The notes below the pieces were generated by a model. It saw only the letters and a list, made by a program, of their open reading frames with translations, was not told the DNA's origin and did not search any database. From UBA1724 sp963632245 (GTDB lineage: Bacteria; Verrucomicrobiota; Lentisphaeria; Oligosphaerales; Oligosphaeraceae): a stretch of 6,571 bases of DNA. Position numbers and translations under genes: made by a program. Within the stretch, counting starts at the first letter, position 1; every line of letters begins with the position of its first letter. The stretch spans positions 1 through 6,571 of the forward strand of contig CAVGTF010000120.1 of NCBI GenBank assembly GCA_963632245.1, given 5' to 3'. This document shows positions 5,472 to 6,571 of the stretch, piece after piece.

Positions 5472-6571
5472 ATGTCCGGCAAGATACTGCTCATTCCCGA
5501 TGGACCCGCCAGCCTGCTCTATGGAGCGGAGTTGGTGAATCGCCTGGGAAAGAAACACTACACCGTCCAGGTTGCGCCTACGGCATACGGGGGTCCCTCG
5601 GCATTGGCATTTGTGGGGGAGCTCTCCTGGACCACGCTATCGGGTCATCCCTGTCTGCCCATTGAAAAGCTGGACCGCGAGGTTTTCCGGCAGCAGGATT
5701 TGGTGATGCTGTCGCCGGTTTCGCCGCGGGTGCTGGAGATCTTTTGCCGTGGAAAAGCGCGTGAGGAGTTGCTTGCGGCGGGGAAGCCGGTCTTGGCGGT
5801 CTTGCCGGTGGTCTCGGGGGAATCGCCAGCGGATGCCGGTGCGCTGGAGGCGCTGCTGCCTCCCGGCAGCCGTGTGTTGCAGAGCGAGACGCCCTTTTCT
5901 TTGGGGGCAATGGGATCCCTGGGACTGCCCTCCCTAGATACCCTGCTCTTCCATGCAGAACAGCTCCTGACCCGACAGGATCTGGCCGGACTCTCCATCC
6001 TCATCACTGCGGGACCCACCGTGGAGGACATCGATCCCGTCCGATTCCTCTCCAACCGCTCCACGGGAAAGATGGGGGTGGCGCTGGCAATGGACGCCGC
6101 CCTCCGGGGTGCGCGGGTCACACTGGTCCATGGACCCATCGCCGCGCCGCCGCCGGCGGGACTCCCCGGACTGACCTGCATCCCAGTGCGCTCCGCCCAG
6201 CAGATGCACCAGGCCGTCATGGAACACTGGCAGGACGCCAATGTGGCAATTTTGGCTGCCGCCGTGGCGGACTTCCAGCCACTGCACTACGAAAATACGA
6301 AGATCAAGAAGAGTGACGACAAGGAGCAGGGTCTGGTCCTGCCCTTGAAGCGCACTCCCGATATCCTGGCGACTCTGGGGAGCCTCCCGAAACGCCCATA
6401 CCTGGTGGGCTTTGCCGCGGAGTCCGATGATATGGAATTCAATGCGGCAGTGAAGCTCCGCAAAAAACACTGCGATCTCATCTGCGCTAACGATATCCGG
6501 AAGCCCGGTTGCGGCTTCGCCGTAGACACCAACCAGGTAACCCTGTTCTCCCCCGACGCCGAGCCCATGGT
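5472..6571 (+). CDS. coaBC: CoaBC-type protein: intact phosphopantothenate-cysteine ligase (CoaB) with a degenerate CoaC-like domain; 3' end cut by the window
   Basis: This acts in coenzyme A synthesis. CoaB joins cysteine to 4'-phosphopantothenate using CTP, and CoaC normally decarboxylates the product with FMN. The frame is open from ATG 5472 to the window edge (366 residues; about 30-40 missing relative to the E. coli protein of about 406). The ATG is the only start possible, since an in-frame TAG lies at 5451. The CoaB half (from about residue 172) shows ITAGPTVEDIDPVRFLSNRSTGKMG with N195, AAAVADF (262-268), KIKK (277-280), RTPDILATL, GFAAE (313-317) and CDLICAND ending at 341, all typical. 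Residues 1-166 keep the length and fold pattern of CoaC (KILLIPDG, LVNRL, LSGHP, DLVMLSP) but lack its catalytic motifs: PVVSGES replaces PAMNxxM, no His lies in the expected segment, and no Cys replaces that of CGDxGxGRM. The ligase call is secure; decarboxylase activity is doubtful. No Shine-Dalgarno sequence is present, because the repeat element abuts the start. Confidence 0.9.
   Translation, partial: MSGKILLIPDGPASLLYGAELVNRLGKKHYTVQVAPTAYGGPSALAFVGELSWTTLSGHPCLPIEKLDREVFRQQDLVMLSPVSPRVLEIFCRGKAREELLAAGKPVLAVLPVVSGESPADAGALEALLPPGSRVLQSETPFSLGAMGSLGLPSLDTLLFHAEQLLTRQDLAGLSILITAGPTVEDIDPVRFLSNRSTGKMGVALAMDAALRGARVTLVHGPIAAPPPAGLPGLTCIPVRSAQQMHQAVMEHWQDANVAILAAAVADFQPLHYENTKIKKSDDKEQGLVLPLKRTPDILATLGSLPKRPYLVGFAAESDDMEFNAAVKLRKKHCDLICANDIRKPGCGFAVDTNQVTLFSPDAEPM

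Noticed and set aside
5645..6470. Minus-strand open frames antisense to coaBC (178 and 198 codons)
   Set aside because: The forward frame carries clear CoaB motifs throughout, and the reverse frames have none.

Overview
The window comes from a GC-rich bacterial chromosome. Five protein genes all lie on the + strand, and the first and last are cut by the window edges. A lipoprotein-type signal peptide on a solute-binding protein, and mostly absent Shine-Dalgarno sequences, suggest a Gram-negative-type bacterium. A member of the Verrucomicrobiota/PVC group is possible, but nothing in the window fixes the phylum.

Layout: (1) 2-1027 is the 3' part of a Gfo/Idh/MocA-family NAD(P)-dependent oxidoreductase, closed by a strong intrinsic terminator (1038-1084). 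(2) 1256-3097 encodes a full-length fused ABC exporter (six transmembrane helices plus an ATPase domain). Its likely GTG start lies well downstream of the first in-frame ATG, which sits inside the terminator hairpin. (3) 3098-4183 encodes a sugar-type periplasmic-binding lipoprotein, starting at the base after the exporter stop. (4) 4248-5051 is mazG, a nucleoside triphosphate pyrophosphohydrolase with both catalytic motif sets intact. (5) 5052-5471 is a 420-bp non-coding interval filled by a composite repeat. It has three GC-rich hairpin modules separated by AT-rich heptamer arrays (CTAACCA/CTAACGG/CTAGCCA type) and is bracketed by 19-bp imperfect inverted repeats. (6) 5472-6571 is the start of a coaBC-type gene. 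Its phosphopantothenate-cysteine ligase (CoaB) half has all visible signature motifs, but its CoaC-like flavoprotein half has lost every hallmark decarboxylase motif.

The exporter, binding protein and mazG probably form one transcription unit (gaps of 0 and 64 bp, no terminator between them). The oxidoreductase belongs to an upstream unit. coaBC is separated from mazG by the repeat element, which ends 3 bp before its ATG. I see no complete new defence or biosynthetic system. The two most interesting signals are the composite heptamer/hairpin element and the apparently dead CoaC domain fused to CoaB. The pairing of an exporter-type ABC protein with a sugar-binding lipoprotein is a lesser oddity.
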